Assembly (NCBI GenBank): GCA_943704495.1
Contig: CALSCR010001943.1
Span: 1 to 34,312, forward strand
Origin: Pigoraptor chileana
Lineage: Eukaryota; Opisthokonta; Filasterea
DNA length: 34,312 bases
Reading direction: 5' to 3'
The notes under the pieces are model-generated. The model ran no database searches, was not told the DNA's origin, and saw nothing but the letters and a program-made list of their open reading frames with translations. Both the position numbers and the translations under genes were made by a program. This document shows, piece by piece, positions 9,971 to 21,365 of this stretch; positions within the stretch are counted from its first letter, which is position 1, and the number at the start of each line of letters is the position of its first letter.

Positions 9971-12900
9971 ATGCCTGCCCCCAATGTTGCATGCTCCCGT
10001 GCCGAGTCCGAGCTCAACAAGACAGGATTGTCAGCCACCCATTCTAGTGACCGGTCGCTTTTGTGTGATGATATTGGCTGTGGAAAGGCAGCTATTGGTG
10101 TGCGCCCGGGAAGTCACGTGCACGCGTATGGGGCAGTGACACTGACCGATGCCATCTACACTTCACCAGCAACGTCAGCCGCAACAACAATAACAACTAC
10201 TACAACAACATCAACAACAGTGTTGACAGGAACACTGCAATATTCGAAAATGGCACTTGCCGAGCGCCTCGCGTCAACGTCGGACTATGCCCGTCCGGAC
10301 TTTGACACGAACACCCAGATGGCAGAGGTGCGTGTTTGCGTGATTGTGCTGTGTCCTTTGAATGCGCTATTGCGCACTCCGAAAAACTGAGTGTTTGCTT
10401 GGGTGGTTATGTTCGTGCCCCGCAAAACCCTCTTTCACTGCTATCCACTATTTCCATCATAATTCGCTCTCTATCAGTGTTGTGGAGTCCATTGACACAG
10501 CGCCTAAGACTGACATGACTTGAATGCCACATGTACATTCTATCTCGCCTGCTTGTGGAGTATGGCCACCGGACCAAAGACACTGACTTGAATCCTGCAT
10601 CTCTCTGCCTGTGTGTGTGTGCGTGTGTGTGTGTGTTGGGTTGTGCCAGGTGGAGGCCATGATTCGCAAGGCTGCCATGATGCCCAACGAGACGATTCAG
10701 AAGGAAATCTCGTGGTTTTACAAGTGAGTGAAAATTGGCACTCGTCCAATGCACAGTCTGTCGTCAGATGGTGGTCAGTATCCATTCATATGGGACATGC
10801 ACGCACACACACAGAGACACACACATCCATACATACACACACACAAACGGAAAATTCAAATCATAATCCCTGCCCCACCAGTGCGGACCCGATCGCTTAT
10901 GTATCTCATGTGCCACAATTAACCCCCTCTCGACCCTCGTTTTATCAGCAACCTCGGTATCGAGTCGATCTTTTTCAAGAGCGAGACGGTGGAGAAGATT
11001 AGCGAGTTTATTCTCAGCGTGTATGCTGCCAAGATTCTGTCGTACACGAAGCACAAGACCACTGTGGACATCAACTTGGAGCACGAGACGGACAAGGGCG
11101 CCATCTATCTCTGCAATAGCCAGCCCGGTGTGTCCGTGTCGCACGGCCCTCTCTTTGAGAAAAAGTGGGTGTACCCCTCGAATTCATTCTACTGATTTTG
11201 TTGTTGTTGTAGTAGTTGTTGCTGCTTTGTGTCCTGATGCTGCATCCTTTTTTGGTTTGGTCTCCCTGCCTCGTGGTGGATGACTTCACATACCGCGTGC
11301 TGGCTACTTCCTCACGTTCCCTCCCACCCAACCTCGCACAGGATTGACCAAAAGTACCTCAATCGCAAATCTGATGCCAAGGATGTCTATCGTGTGGAGA
11401 CATACCGCTCAAAGGGGTTCATTGCCGACGACACCCCTGTGCAGCTACGTTGCTATTTCGTCGACAGGTAATGCTTATCCCTCATTGTCCATCGAATGTG
11501 GGCTTTCCCCCCTTTTTTTTGCTGTTTTTCACACCATGCATAGCACAGTTGTAGTGTATAAGTACATATTTTTCAACACACACACCTGTGGCGCGAACTA
11601 CAATGTGAACCAACATTTCTTCTTCACCTTTGTTCCGCTTGTGCGTGCACACCCACAAACAGGAGCGAATTTGACAACCCAAACGCCGATGCGATGGAGA
11701 CGAACTTGCAGCTGATTGGCTCGCGGAACTTCCTTGAGCGCGCGTCGGATCACACCAAGGTGGTGTACCAGGACATCATTAACAAGGCCGTCACCCGCAA
11801 CGGACCCGTCATCCAGTACTTCTTCTTCCCCGAGCAGGAGGAGGCTCGCATGGTCGTCGCATACAGGCGTGGTGACACGGTCAACTTTTTCTCGTCAGTG
11901 TCGGACCTCTACCACTTTTACGACCTGTTTTCCACCCGCAAGTTTGTCGGTGAGTCATGTTCTGTGTTCGAATGTGCCTTTTAGTGAAAGTTTCTCAAGT
12001 TGTTGTTGCGAGAACTGATCACTCAAGCGTTGCCTCGCTGTGCTTTTATTGTGGAACGCGCTTCTGTGTCGCACTTTTTGGCGCCAGCAACAGCCACGCG
12101 CAATATTCAAACTGTTTTGCCCCACTGTTTGCCCCAACAACAGAGCAATTCTCCAACGGCCTCGTCGTCGTCTCGACATACCTCAAGCAGCTTCCCGAAT
12201 CAAAATCACTTCCGCTTGAGACGGCGATTCACCAGCTTGCCAAGGAGGTCTCGCTGCTGTATGCGCTGCCGTCTTCGCCCCTCCAGCCCCTATTTTACGA
12301 AAAGAAGCTCAGCAGTGAGTATATTTGGCCGTGTTATGTGCGTTAAATTGAAGTTTTCTTGCTGCAAATGGGCAAACTCGTGACCATCAGGCCCCCTTTT
12401 CATAATATCAGTTTGTTTGTGCATTGTATGCTAATTGTGGCACTGCATTTGGTCACTAGTCATTGGTCGCATTGCACGCTCCTAAACCCTCTGCTTTTCA
12501 CAATCGCCCATTGTGCGTGCGCAGTGCAAGCCATCTCGTATTCTTACTGCGCGTGGAAGTTTGCGGAGCACTTTCTGAACCGCCTTGGACCCGAGTACGA
12601 GGCCCTCCAGAAGGCGCTTGACGTGAACAAGGAGGAGCACTCGGCCCTTCTCATGACGCTCAAGACGCGCCTCCGTCTGGACACATTCACCTCCGAGTTC
12701 ATCTTTGAGGTGTGTGTCACGCACGACTTGTATTGGTGGTATTGTCCTAATAGTGTGGCCACAGCTTTTGGTATTGGCCTGCTCGTTACTCCCAATCCAC
12801 GAGGATGTCTACTCTTTGTCGTAGGGCAAGCGTCATCTCTCACATGTCACTGACCATTGCGTCATTCTGCATCCTGCGTTGTTGGCATGTGCAGATTGTC

Positions 12901-15900
12901 CAGCGCTATCCCGAGCTTGTGCGCCTTCTGTACCAGAACTTTGCAAGCGTCCACCGCGTGCAGAACCTCGGTACATCAGGCAACGGAAAGCTTCAGTAAG
13001 TCATTGTGGAGCGTCTTTTTGTGTGCAATGTATTGCGAATATGTGTTTTTTAAATGTTATATATTTTTGTGTTGTGGGTTCGATTTTGCATCTGTGTCAT
13101 AGTAATGTGTTCGTTGCCTCAACGCTTTCTTGCAATGATTTGCGCAATGATTTGCGCAGGCGCAATCCGTCGATGGCTTCGCTTGACGAGGAGGACCTCT
13201 CCCACGAGGCCATCCTGAAGCGGATCAAGTCGACCGTGCTCAATCCCAAGGAGTACATGGTAAGCGATGCAGTCTGTGTTGTGGTTGCACGTGACTCTGC
13301 CCTTGTTGTTGGATTTCAAATGTACCTTTCTCGTTTTATCTTTCTCTCTTTCACTTTTGTGGCTTTTTGTTTCTTGCGTGCCCTGACCCCCCCCCCCCCA
13401 TCGCGCCTCATCCATCCCACCCTCTCTCCCGCACGTCGCTCTCGACAGGTGTTTGAGTGCTTCCTAATGTTCAACAAGCACATCCTGAAGACGAATTTCT
13501 TCCAGCCGACAAAGGTCGCACTCTCCTTCCGCCTGGATCCCCGCTTCCTTCCCAAGTCGGAGTACCAGAAGGAGGTCTTTGGCATGTTCTTCATTGTCGG
13601 CGCTGAGTTCCGTGGATTCCACGTTCGCTTTGCCGATGTTGCGCGTGGCGGTGAGTTGTATTCTTATTGAGCGTGCCTGAACCGATTGGGGTGTCATGAT
13701 TAGAGATCTGTTGTGCCACAACGGATACGGGCAGGCTACTTGTCACGCGAGAGTTGATTGGACCCAATTACTAAACCTCTGCGTGCTTGTGCGTGTGTCT
13801 GTGTCTGTGTTTGCATGCATGTGTGTTTGTGGCGCAGGCATTCGCATTGTGCGCTCAGCGAACCGCGAGATTTACTCGAGGAACAGCAGCTCGCTCTTTG
13901 ACGAGAACTACAATCTGGCTCTCACTCAGCAGCGCAAGAACAAGGTGTGTTCCCCTGCGTGGAGTTGCTATTGGTCATGCCTATTGTGTCAGTCTTTTGA
14001 CATGTGTGTGATGTGTCGTGTTTTAATGTGTTGATCACTTACACTGCATCTGCATCTGCCTTGTGCTTACACTGCATCCGCATCTGCTCTGTGTGCGGCC
14101 GCACGCGCGCAGGATATTCCCGAGGGTGGCTCAAAGGGAACGATTTTGCTTGACATTGTTCACCAAGACAAGGCCGAGATCGCCTTTAAGAAATACGTCG
14201 ACGCCATTCTCGACCTTCTGCTCATCGGACAGTCCCCAGGCATCAAGGATGTGAGTGACCCTGTGCTCAACGCATTTGGTTGATGACGGTTTCGTCATTT
14301 GCGTTATATTTGTATATGTCTTTTTCTGACCCACCCACTTACAAATTCGCTTGGCCCACACGCACTCTCTCACTCACTTACTCACCACACCTCACACATC
14401 ACACACATACACACTCGCTCACTCGCTCACACCTCACACATCACACTCACACACCACACCACATCCAGACGATTGTGGACCTGTACAAACTGCCCGAGAT
14501 TCTCTTCTTCGGGCCTGACGAGGGCACTGCGGATTATATGGACTGGGCCAGCCGCCACGCCCGCTTCCGGTTGGTGCTTATTGTGTGTCTGCTGTATGTG
14601 TGTGGGTGGGTGTGTGTGTATGTGTGTATGTGAAGATTGCAAAAACGGCTTGAAGGCAATCCATAACACCTAACACCTGGACGTGATGCACTTGGCATCC
14701 TTCTCCCATCGTCGTCTCCGCTCCAATCAGCAACGCGGGCTTCTGGAACGCCTTCACGACGGGCAAATCGCCCGAAATTGGTGGTATTCCGCACGACCTC
14801 TACGGGATGACCACGCGCTCGGTGCACCAGTACGTCATTGGCATCCTCTCGAAAGTCGGCATTAAGGTGCGCTTTTTGTGCTTTCTGTTGTTGCGTATAT
14901 GTGCAACGGACGTTGTATTTTGAGGACGGAATGACAACCAACTTTGCTTTGCGCGTGTTTGTGTTGCCATGCCTGACAAATCATGAACCTCTCTTCCTTC
15001 CTGTGTATTTTTTTTCATCACCTTTGTGTGTGTGTGTGTATGTGTGTGTGTATGTGTGTGTGTCGTGTGTCGTGTGTCGTGTGTCGTGTGCAGGAGGAGG
15101 ACTGCACCAAGATGCAAACGGGCGGACCCGATGGCGACCTCGGCTCCAACGAGATCAAGATCTCCAAGGACCGCACCATTGGCATTGTGGACGGCAGCGG
15201 GGTGATCTATGACCCTAATGGCCTCGACCGCGAGGAGCTTCGCCGCCTCGCCAACGGCCGCAAGATGGTTATGTACTTTGACGTGGCCAAACTGGGCCCC
15301 GGCGGATTCCGCGTCCTCATTGAAGACCGCGACGTAACTCTGCCAGGTGGGCTGTTTGATTGTTTGGTTGCTACGTCGGTGCAGGGTTTCGTCGCAGCAT
15401 GACACATGTCGCGGTATGGGCACGCTGTTAACAATATTGTTGCATATTTTTGTGCACGTGTGTTGATGCAGATGGCACGATCATCGAGAACGGAACCAAC
15501 TTTCGCAACACGTTCCACCTTCATCCGCTTGCGCGCGCAACCCTCTTTGTACCGTGCGGTGGGCGCCCAGAGGCCGTCAACCTCACCAACGTGCACTCGC
15601 TGTTTGACGAGAAGGGAGAGCCCAAGTTCAAGTACATTGTCGAAGGCGCAAACCTCTTTTTCACCCAGGTAAACCCATTGTGTTGTTTGTTGTTATTGTA
15701 TACGGCGGCATGCGCATGCAGACTAACATCTGATGGAGTCGCAGTATTGCTAACACAATAAATGGTCGCATTCAATACTCATGCGTCGCAGGATGCGCGC
15801 TTGCTCCTCGAGAAGGCGGGCGTCGTTGTGTTCAAGGACGCCTCGGCAAACAAGGGCGGCGTGACATCGTCGTCGATGGAAGTGTTTGCTGCGCTCGCTC

Positions 15901-16493
15901 TCAACGACGACGAGTTTGAGAAGCACCTGTGCGCCAAGAACGGCGTCATTCCGCAGTTCCGCGAGCGCTACGTCCGCGAGACGCAAGAGTTTATCGAGCG
16001 CAATGCGGCGCTTGAGTTTGAGTGCCTGTGGCGCGCACACGAGAAGAGCGGGGTCGCCCGCAGCGTGCTCAGCGACCGCCTCAGCAACAAGATTGTGCAG
16101 CTGAGCAACGACCTCGAGCAGTCGGCGCTGTGGGACAACGCACAGCTGCGGAACCTCGTGCTCTCAGAGTACTGCCCGCCGTCTCTTCTTGACCTCCTTG
16201 GTGGGTGTCCATGTTCAGCAGCAAGTTTTGTAGTGTGGCTGGGTAACACAGTGATGCGCTTTGTCTGGTTTTTCTACGTCCCCTTGCAAGCACTCACATA
16301 TCGCACTTCCATCGCTGTCACAGGACTTGACACTCTCATCAAGCGTGTTCCCGAGTCATACCTGCGCGCCATATTTGGATGCTTTTTGGCGAGCCGCTTT
16401 GTGTACTCTTTCGGCCTTGACTATTCGCCCTTTGCCTTCTTTGAGTTTATGAACGCATACTCGCAAAAGGCGACGGCGAGCAAGGCCAACTAA
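9971..16493 (+). CDS. GDH2: large NAD-specific glutamate dehydrogenase (GDH2 type, ~115-120 kDa)
   Basis: Catalyses glutamate + NAD+ to 2-oxoglutarate + ammonium + NADH (EC 1.4.1.2). Eighteen exons: 9971-10327, 10650-10723, 10949-11164, 11342-11467, 11663-11949, 12144-12314, 12525-12709, 12895-12995, 13160-13259, 13449-13650, 13838-13944, 14113-14250, 14469-14569, 14731-14866, 15094-15346, 15472-15668, 15792-16200, 16324-16493. They sum to 3330 nt (1109 aa); yeast Gdh2 is 1092 aa. The long N-terminal region is followed by GFHVRFADVARGGIRIV (substrate/catalytic core), GGSKGTILLD, FFGPDEGTADYMDWA, TGGPDGDLGSNEI and VDGSGVIYDPNGLDREEL (dinucleotide-binding part), KYIVEGANLFFT and FKDASANKGGVTSSSMEV. 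A Thr-rich run follows residue 60. Possible poly(A) signal AATAAA at 16583-16588. Intron 1 carries two copies of the dispersed element. The small hexameric GDH family is excluded by length and motifs. Confidence 0.96.
10481..10532 (+). repeat. dispersed ~50-bp element, copy 2
   Basis: Starts TGTGGAGTCCATTGACACAG, continues CGCCTAAGACTGACATGACT, and ends TTGAATGCCACAT. It lies in GDH2 intron 1, sense orientation, and is followed 21 bp later by another copy. Confidence 0.9.
10554..10599 (+). repeat. dispersed ~50-bp element, copy 3
   Basis: Starts TGTGGAGTATGGCCACCGGA and ends GACACTGACTTGAATCCTGC followed by ATCTCTCT. It is the second tandem copy in GDH2 intron 1, sense orientation, ending 50 nt before the exon 2 acceptor. 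Its CTGAC lies at a reasonable branch-point distance. Confidence 0.85.
15024..15093 (+). repeat. GT tract and TCGTGTG heptamer array at a GDH2 3' splice site
   Basis: The end of GDH2 intron 14 is a GT tract passing into about four tandem TCGTGTG heptamers that run straight into the CAG acceptor before exon 15. There is no ordinary pyrimidine tract at this site. Confidence 0.85.
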
Positions 16494-16663
16494 ATTTGGC
16501 GCCAGACTCGGTCTGCAATCTAGCTGGTTTCCCTTTCCCTGTCAATGTCGAATGTTTGTCCTGGTCATGCTACGGGTGGTGTAATAAATTTTCTGAAATG
16601 TAGTTGTTATGTGGAATTTGAGACGACAACTTTGATGTGAGAGACGTGCCATGTCCAAGGGTG

Positions 16664-16697
16664 CTTCACCCCATAAGCACCTTCACCCCATAATCAC
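16664..16697. repeat. 17-bp tandem duplication
   Basis: CTTCACCCCATAAGCAC is followed directly by CTTCACCCCATAATCAC (one change). It lies between the GDH2 3' end and the first tRNA-Val gene. Confidence 0.9.
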
Positions 16698-16788
16698 CTT
16701 TGGTAGTTCTCCGCCCCTTGTAAAATATATTTTATAGATAGATATACCTATATATAGTTAATTTGCAACAGACATCTTAAAAATACCG

Positions 16789-16860
16789 GGTCTCATAGTC
16801 TAGCGGCATGACGTGGCCTTCACACGGCTAAGGTCCTGGGTTCGATCCCCAGTGAGACCA
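16789..16860 (+). tRNA. tRNA-Val(CAC)
   Basis: A full cloverleaf can be drawn: acceptor GGTCTCA/TGAGACC, D stem GTC/GAC, anticodon stem TGGCC/GGCTA with loop TTCACAC (anticodon CAC, reading GUG), T arm CTGGG-TTCGATC-CCCAG, and discriminator A at 16860. There is no intron. A TTTTT run at 16866-16870 fits a Pol III terminator. GG at the 5' end pairs with CC. Confidence 0.96.
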
Positions 16861-16986
16861 TGTAATTTTTAGTATTTTTGCTCATAGTGTTCCTTTTTGG
16901 AGCTCGGGGAGGCATAATTACTATTTTTGGTAACTCACTAATAAAAAAAAGTAAATGTCGCAGCAAAAAAAATGACAAAAATTAAG

Positions 16987-17058
16987 TGGTCCCACTGGGG
17001 ATCGAACCCAGGACCTTAGCCGTGTGAAGGCCACGTCATACCGCTAGACTATGAGACC
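16987..17058 (-). tRNA. tRNA-Val(CAC), inverted second copy
   Basis: The reverse complement gives the same cloverleaf, with anticodon CAC. It differs from the first copy by C to T in the D loop (GCGGTATG) and by G for A in the 3' acceptor strand (TGGGACC), the latter making a G-T wobble in the stem. A T run (A run on plus at 16977-16981) follows its 3' end. The two genes are convergent, with 126 bp between their 3' ends. Confidence 0.95.
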
Positions 17059-17831
17059 GATTCTGAAAAAATGGCTTTGACTTGAGTACCAGAACTACGG
17101 ACTACCCGAAACATTAACCTTATCTCCTATCTCCTAACCCTACCCTAGCATACTACTGCGTCAAAAACTGAGAGTCAATAAATCAGAACTGTATAACTTC
17201 ATCAAACTTGTATGCCTGCCGAGAGTCTGGTGATGGCCTTCTCGATGCAGCTTATGGCTTTCGATCTCAATCTCTCTTATTCTATGTCGCCCGTTATCTC
17301 CAGTTTGCGTGTTTGCTGAGTGATGGCCCGTCAACTGCCACTGAGTCGGGGTTTGCCGTTCAACACGGGCCAGGTTGCAATCAGTGCCGGAATAACAAGC
17401 ACAAAAGCTCGGCGATCTCTTGGGCTGGTGGCATGTACCCTGGCATTAATCTGGTCCCAACCAAGGGTACAACGTAAAACTGCCGACGGCTTGTACCATT
17501 TCCATATGAAGTAATATTCCCTCTCTTTTCCATATGTACAATACATGTTTCCTGACATTTCTATATTAATGATAATTTTGTCTCATATTTCCTCATTTGT
17601 GGCTTTAAAACTCTATTTTTGGTAATATTATGGCCGCACTTGCCGTGGACGCTCAACAACACAACAAACACGGCCACACAATTTGCACAATCTACTCAGT
17701 CAATGGTATATAGAATATATGTTACTGGCAAACTGACCGCTCCATTCTGTCATTGTCGAGGGCTCTCTTTTGTGCTTTGGGTGCACAAGCGTTTTGCACC
17801 TGTTTGTACGGTCTTTTTGTCGACAGCTGCG
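17059..17831. other. AT-rich spacer, no gene seen
   Basis: About 770 bp between the second tRNA and the NCK-like gene. It is richer in A+T than its surroundings. ORFs at 17208-17514 carry no recognisable motif and I do not call them. It presumably holds the NCK-like promoter, but no core element is obvious. Confidence 0.5.
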
Positions 17832-20800
17832 ATGGCGGGAAAGGAGGTTAGCTATGTGTCACACATGCATGCACTGAGTGTGTCCTTTGGCACATGAATG
17901 TGTGTCGTTAGCACACCGCAGCACGTTCAACTTTATGTGTGCCTTGTTGTGTGTATTCATTGTTTGAACTATGAACATTGTGTGCAGGCGTCTGTGCGGT
18001 GGGATTTCACTGCGTCCAAACCGGAGGAAGTAAGCGTCCGTGTTGGCGAGGTTGTTGTCGTGATCGACGACAAGGCCAAATGGTGGAAAGTTGAAAATGA
18101 AGCGCACCAAATTGGATTCGTACCCAGCAACTACCTCAAAATGGTGGGTACATCGTTGGCACTTCTTTCAGACTGTTTATGGTGCTGACATTTGATTTGC
18201 ACAAATTTTGCATAATTTGGGTCTGTATGTGTCACAGATATCTACACATTTTATTATATGCATTGGAACTTTGGCTCGTATGTGGCTGATGTTCCTGCTA
18301 TGTTTTGGGGGGATATTGAATTTTGTGTCCCGTGCAGAAAGAAAAAAAGCCAAAGGCTTTTACAGCGTTCACCAGCCTGTTCAAGGGAAAGGAGAAGTCC
18401 GACAAGGAGGCAAGCTATAGCCGCACTTTGATTCACCTTGCTCGTTTTAGCCGTTTTAATCACGTGAAAGTGTATGCCCTTGGCTGTGCTTAACTTGCTT
18501 TATCGACGGTTTCCAACAAAAACAAATGCGCACACATACACACAACAACAACAACAACAATACCAACACAGCGCCCTACTGTTCGACTGTCAGATCCTTC
18601 GGCGTCAACGTCACATAGTGGCCCTCCTTCACCGATGCCTTTGTCCCCCGGAAAGGCAGATCCATCGCAGCCTGTGCGAAAGCTGTCGAACGATGCCACT
18701 CACTATGGAGTCGTTACTGAACAGCAGACAAGCAACCGTCGGTCCATAGAACAAGCCCCTCCCTCGCACCATTCGCATGCTCAACACCACCAACATTCAG
18801 TCATGTCCGCCCCAATGATTGCGGTGCGGTCGCCATCGATTGCGGGCGGTGCAATGGAGGAAGCTGCGAGGACTGCCGAGAACAACAACAGCAACAGTGG
18901 CAACAACAGCAACAGCAATGGGCCAACAAGTGGGGGCAGTGGGGGCAGTGGAGCAACGCTGGGTCGGTCGTTCAGTGGACCTGGGAATCCGAATAGGCGC
19001 TCAATGCTCGATGACATGGGACACAGCTTTGATGAGGACATGGGCGCCGAAGACTGCAGCATTCTGGTGCGGTGTGCGTGGGACTTTGTTGCGCTCACGT
19101 CCGACGAGCTGTCCCTCCGCAAGGGCGACATCGTGACGGTGCTGCAAAAGGATGGCGGCGAGTGGTGGCTCGGAATGGTCAGTGGCAGGGAGGGCTGGTT
19201 TCCGTGGAAGTTTGTCGAGGACGTCGTTGACCAGGTGCGTTGGGGGTCTCTGCTTTTTTTGTTTTTTTGCTTGTCAGGCTAAAACACAGTGTTTGCTGTT
19301 TTGGGTCTCATTATGTGGAATGCTCGTTTGTGTTTGTTTGTGCAAGTTACCCAGGCCCTCACAACTCTGCCACCAACACACACACTGTGTGTGTGTATAC
19401 AGTTGATTTTTTCTGTGCATATGATTATGTATTGTGTTGATTATGAGTGTGTATACGGTTGATTATGAGTGTGTATATGGTTGATTTCTGTGTATATAGT
19501 TAATTATTTGTTGTGTATACAATTGTTTTTTTTGTGTATACAATTGTGTGTATATGATTGTTTTTGTGTGTGTATCGTTGATTATGTGTTGCGTATGCAG
19601 TTGATTATGAGTGTGATTTTTTTTGTGTGTGCAGTTGATTGCCAGAAAACCGAAAACTGATTCCCATTCAAACGCACACGCACCATTGCAATGACCACCT
19701 TTTTTATCAACCGCAGCGTCAGTCTGTCGAGGTGATTGGCCAGGCACGCGCCGTTCACGACTTTCACAGCGACTACCGCAGCGAAGTGAGCTTTCTCCGT
19801 GGAGAGACCATGGAAATATTCGGGCGCGTCAACGACGACTGGCTCGAGGTGCGTGTTGCAGAAGATGCCGGACGTGTGGGCATTGTGCCGTGCAACTACG
19901 TGCAGATAGTGTCCGGTCCCGGAGCAGGGGCGCCGGCTCCACAGTCGCCCAATCACCGCCGCAAGCTCACAAACGAGTCGGGAACGGTGCGCTCCGTGTC
20001 ACCCCAACGCCCGAGCGCGCCGTCACTCGCGTCAATCGTCCCGTCACTGCCCCGGGGTAACAGCAGCGCAGGTGAAGATGACGACACCTCTCACAATCGA
20101 CATGCGTCGATTAAGTATGCACAGCTATCCTACGGCCCTCCGTCGTCGTCGCAGTCGGCTATCCGAGGAGAACCTGCAAGTGCAGAAGACGCAACCAGCT
20201 ACACTACCGTCACAAGACAGCAACTCCAAAACAATCCCCACCCCTTGCAGTATGCGCAGCAAGTACATGGCGGCTCGCAGTCGGACGAAAGCTCGCGCAT
20301 GTACCCGTCCCTGCAGGGCATGGGGGGTGGCCCTGCCGCCACTAGCACGGCAGGCACACAGAGACGCGAATCAAACTCTGAGCAGGGGCAGCTGTGGACC
20401 TTTCCTGCGCGTCGCCCGTCGCTGTCGCACGGCGGTGCGTTCACAAACGAAAATCCGCCGCCAGTTATGCCGCGGCGCCAATCGGAGGACGCCGGGGCTG
20501 GGACTCTGGTGCGCAAGACGTCGGCCTCGTCGTCACAGCGGCCAGTGTCGATGGCGGACCCGACAATGCTCCAGCGGACGCTCGATCCAATGTGCGACCA
20601 CCCGCGCCCGGCAAGCTACAACGGAACCCCGCTGCCTGCATACGAAAACTTCACTGCTATGGATGCGCTCGCCGCAAAGCCGTGGGTTTCGTAATTTGCT
20701 GCACCTTGTTGCCTTGTTCTTTGTTTGTTTGTCGTCTGATTTTGGTGCGTTTCTGTCATCTGGGCTTGGGTGTGACACCGACTTTACTCTGCACTCCCCA

Positions 20801-21365
20801 GCACTTACCACTGTTTTACGCGACCTCTGCTTCCGTCGCCGCCGTCCTTATGTATTGGTTTGCAGATGGTTTTTTGGCAAGATATCACGCCCGCAAAGTG
20901 AACAGCTGCTGATGGACCACGGACTTCACCAAGAGTTTCTCGTCAGGGAGAGCGAGACCAAGCCGGGTGACTTTACAATATCCCTCAGGTGTGTAACTGC
21001 TGTTGTCCTTTGCTGCTATGCAGAGTGATCTCTCACACACCTCACATTCGTGCTTACTTCAGTTCTCGTTGGGTGTGCAGTACAAATGTCGAGTCATACA
21101 GTGAAGGGGATTGGCAAATATATCGATTTCGCTCATGCTTAGCTTCTTGTTGGTACTGTCGTTGCCCCGCTTTTCCTCTGTGTGCTTTAGGGTTGAGACG
21201 GCGGTCAAGCATTTTCGAATTGCGTCGGGCAGTGGTGGCTCATCGTTTCTCATTGGCACGCGTGAGTTCACCAACCTCGAGGACCTCGTGCACTTTTACG
21301 AGTCGAACCCGATTTGTCTCACTCCGGCGGGGCGTGTCATGCTTGGACGCCCGCTGCGGAAGTAA
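17832..21365 (+). CDS. NCK: NCK-like adaptor: three SH3 domains and one SH2
   Basis: Cytoplasmic adaptor linking phosphotyrosine proteins (SH2) to proline-rich actin regulators (SH3). Exons: 17832-17846, 17988-18143, 18338-18409, 18572-19234, 19717-20681, 20866-20988, 21191-21365 (2169 nt, 722 aa). SH3-1, residues about 6-57, starts SVRWDFTASKPEEVSVRVGE and has KWWKVEN and GFVPSNYLK. SH3-2, about 243-300, has SDELSLRKGDIVTVL, EWWLGM and GWFPWKFV. SH3-3, about 311-368, has AVHDFHSDYRSEVSFLRGE and GIVPCNYVQIV. The SH2 (about 623-720) begins WFFGKISRPQSEQLL and has the phosphotyrosine-binding Arg in FLVRES, then VKHFRI and a C-terminal GRPLRK. Domain order equals metazoan NCK (377 aa), but the linkers are much longer: Asn/Ser/Gly-rich before SH3-2, and about 250 residues rich in Pro/Ser/Gln before SH2. 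Intron 3 is read as GC-AG. No kinase domain is present. Confidence 0.9.
19398..19640 (+). repeat. degenerate GTGTATA/TTGATTATG minisatellite in NCK-like intron 4
   Basis: Repeats of about 19-22 bp built from TTGATTATGAGTGTGTATA-like units, drifting into TGTGTATACAATTG units, fill most of the intron before exon 5. Copies are imperfect. The ORFs here are shadows. Confidence 0.8.

Noticed and set aside
13387-13399. C homopolymer in GDH2 intron 9 and a similar run at 32447-32456
   Set aside because: Simple homopolymers in introns; possible sequencing-length uncertainty but no effect on coding frames.
17133-17148. Telomere-like CCTAACCCTACCCTAG
   Set aside because: Only two or three degenerate units with no array; too short to call an interstitial telomere.
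20072-21028. 318-residue plus-strand ORF in another frame
   Set aside because: It overlaps the NCK-like linker exon and intron; only the part after 20866 coincides with true SH2 coding sequence in that frame.
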